A stretch of 5,212 nt of DNA from Candidatus Fraserbacteria bacterium RBG_16_55_9 (GTDB lineage: Bacteria > Bipolaricaulota > Bipolaricaulia > RBG-16-55-9). The translations under genes and the position numbers were made by a program. Under the pieces are notes generated by a model. That model saw nothing but the letters and a program-made list of their open reading frames with translations, searched no databases and was not told the DNA's origin. Below, in pieces: positions 4,737 to 5,212 of the stretch. The number at the start of each line of letters is the position of its first letter. Position 1 is the first letter of the stretch. The stretch covers positions 22,510 through 27,721 of the forward strand of contig MFGX01000118.1 of assembly GCA_001778455.1 (NCBI GenBank). The letters run 5' to 3'.

Positions 4737-5212
4737 ATGACGTTCTTTAGGGCTGCCGGCCTGGTACGGCCGGCGCGGAGGTGGACAGCACTGGGGGTAA
4801 CTCTCGCGCTGTTAGTCGGGCTGAGCACATTGGCCGGTGTCGGAGGGGCCACATCACTGGCTCTTCAGGGACCACAACCCGTACCGGAGGCTTACTTTAA
4901 TCAGAGCCCGCCAAATCCAGACGTGCCGAGTGAGGTCCTCATCGGTGAACAGTTTAAGTTCAAGGTGAGGTTCAAAAATACAGGCACCGATATCGGTTAC
5001 GGACCGTTCCTTGATCTTGCCATCGACTCCCGTGGGGCCGATAACAACGCTCCTGATCCCAACCTCCCAAATAATCCGCTGCCTTGTGATGGCTTAAACT
5101 TTGTCAGTGCGGAGATGGTGGCCGTAAACCCGCCGCTTAATTTAACGAATATAAATCTGACGCACCCGGTCCCTACGGCTTGTACCACTTTCTCGGGACC
5201 GATCAATGTGAA
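4737..5212 (+). CDS. Exported surface protein, 5' part (signal peptide plus DUF11-like beta-sandwich start)
   Basis: The frame is open from the ATG at 4737 to the window edge (158 full codons), so the gene is 3'-truncated here and its full size is unknown. Residues 1-16 are positively charged (R5, R11, R14, R15). Residues 17-42 form a hydrophobic segment (TALGVTLALLVGLSTLAGVG...) with a plausible signal-peptidase site after SLA or shortly beyond. The mature part opens with a proline/asparagine-rich linker and then IGEQFKFKVRFKNTGTDIGYGPFLDLAID (69-97 region). This is typical of the start of DUF11-like or related Ig-like repeats in large secreted or cell-surface proteins ('GexfxfxvxfxNTGtxxGYGPfvDl'). 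Cysteines C117 and C149 could form a disulfide outside the cell. The start is well supported by AAGGGGG. The promoter carries a Pho-box-like repeat. Function beyond surface localisation cannot be told. Confidence 0.75.
   Translation, partial: MTFFRAAGLVRPARRWTALGVTLALLVGLSTLAGVGGATSLALQGPQPVPEAYFNQSPPNPDVPSEVLIGEQFKFKVRFKNTGTDIGYGPFLDLAIDSRGADNNAPDPNLPNNPLPCDGLNFVSAEMVAVNPPLNLTNINLTHPVPTACTTFSGPINV

Noticed and set aside
4997..5206. 69-codon minus-strand frame at the right edge
   Set aside because: Lies opposite the open frame of the exported protein, which has signal peptide, ribosome site and promoter.
1..5212. CRISPR array, tRNA, rRNA, insertion sequence or phage/defence cassette
   Set aside because: No spaced repeats, cloverleaf, rRNA-like stretch, terminal inverted repeats or transposase motifs were seen.

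Overview
The window looks like bacterial chromosome from an uncultured or lightly characterised, possibly thermophilic or deep-branching, lineage. A FASII enoyl-ACP reductase (FabI) and Shine-Dalgarno starts point to Bacteria. The aspartyl-tRNA synthetase, however, is the short archaeal/eukaryotic-type enzyme, which only some bacterial groups carry (Deinococcus-Thermus and several uncultured phyla). Base composition is moderately GC-rich. I cannot name the phylum from sequence alone.

Layout, left to right: the 3' end of a class II fumarase/aspartase family lyase (+, 1-299); a Nudix hydrolase (-, 301-789) behind a GYD-domain protein (-, 805-1089), probably one transcript; a small unrecognised gene with a ubiquitin-like (beta-grasp) sequence pattern (+, 1250-1621); fabI (-, 1603-2382, GTG start); an archaeal-type aspS (+, 2502-3806); a class I SAM-dependent methyltransferase (-, 3833-4483) that appears frameshifted near both ends; and the 5' part of an exported surface protein (+, from 4737) that runs off the window.

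Strands alternate at almost every gene. Three convergent pairs are packed end to end: 1 bp between lyase and Nudix, a 19-bp overlap between the small gene and fabI, and about 12 bp between aspS and the restored methyltransferase end. No terminator hairpin is visible in these joints.

Most genes are independent housekeeping or accessory functions (central carbon metabolism, nucleotide hydrolysis, fatty-acid synthesis, translation) rather than one pathway. The most notable points are: (i) the ubiquitin-like small protein; (ii) an 11-bp-period direct repeat (CTTAACG twice) placed like a Pho box upstream of a good -10 in front of the secreted protein; (iii) AspRS residues H26 and P79, which predict a non-discriminating enzyme and hence tRNA-dependent amidation to Asn-tRNA; and (iv) a methyltransferase with a recoverable out-of-frame C-terminal tail. 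I see no CRISPR array, tRNA, rRNA, insertion sequence or defence cassette.
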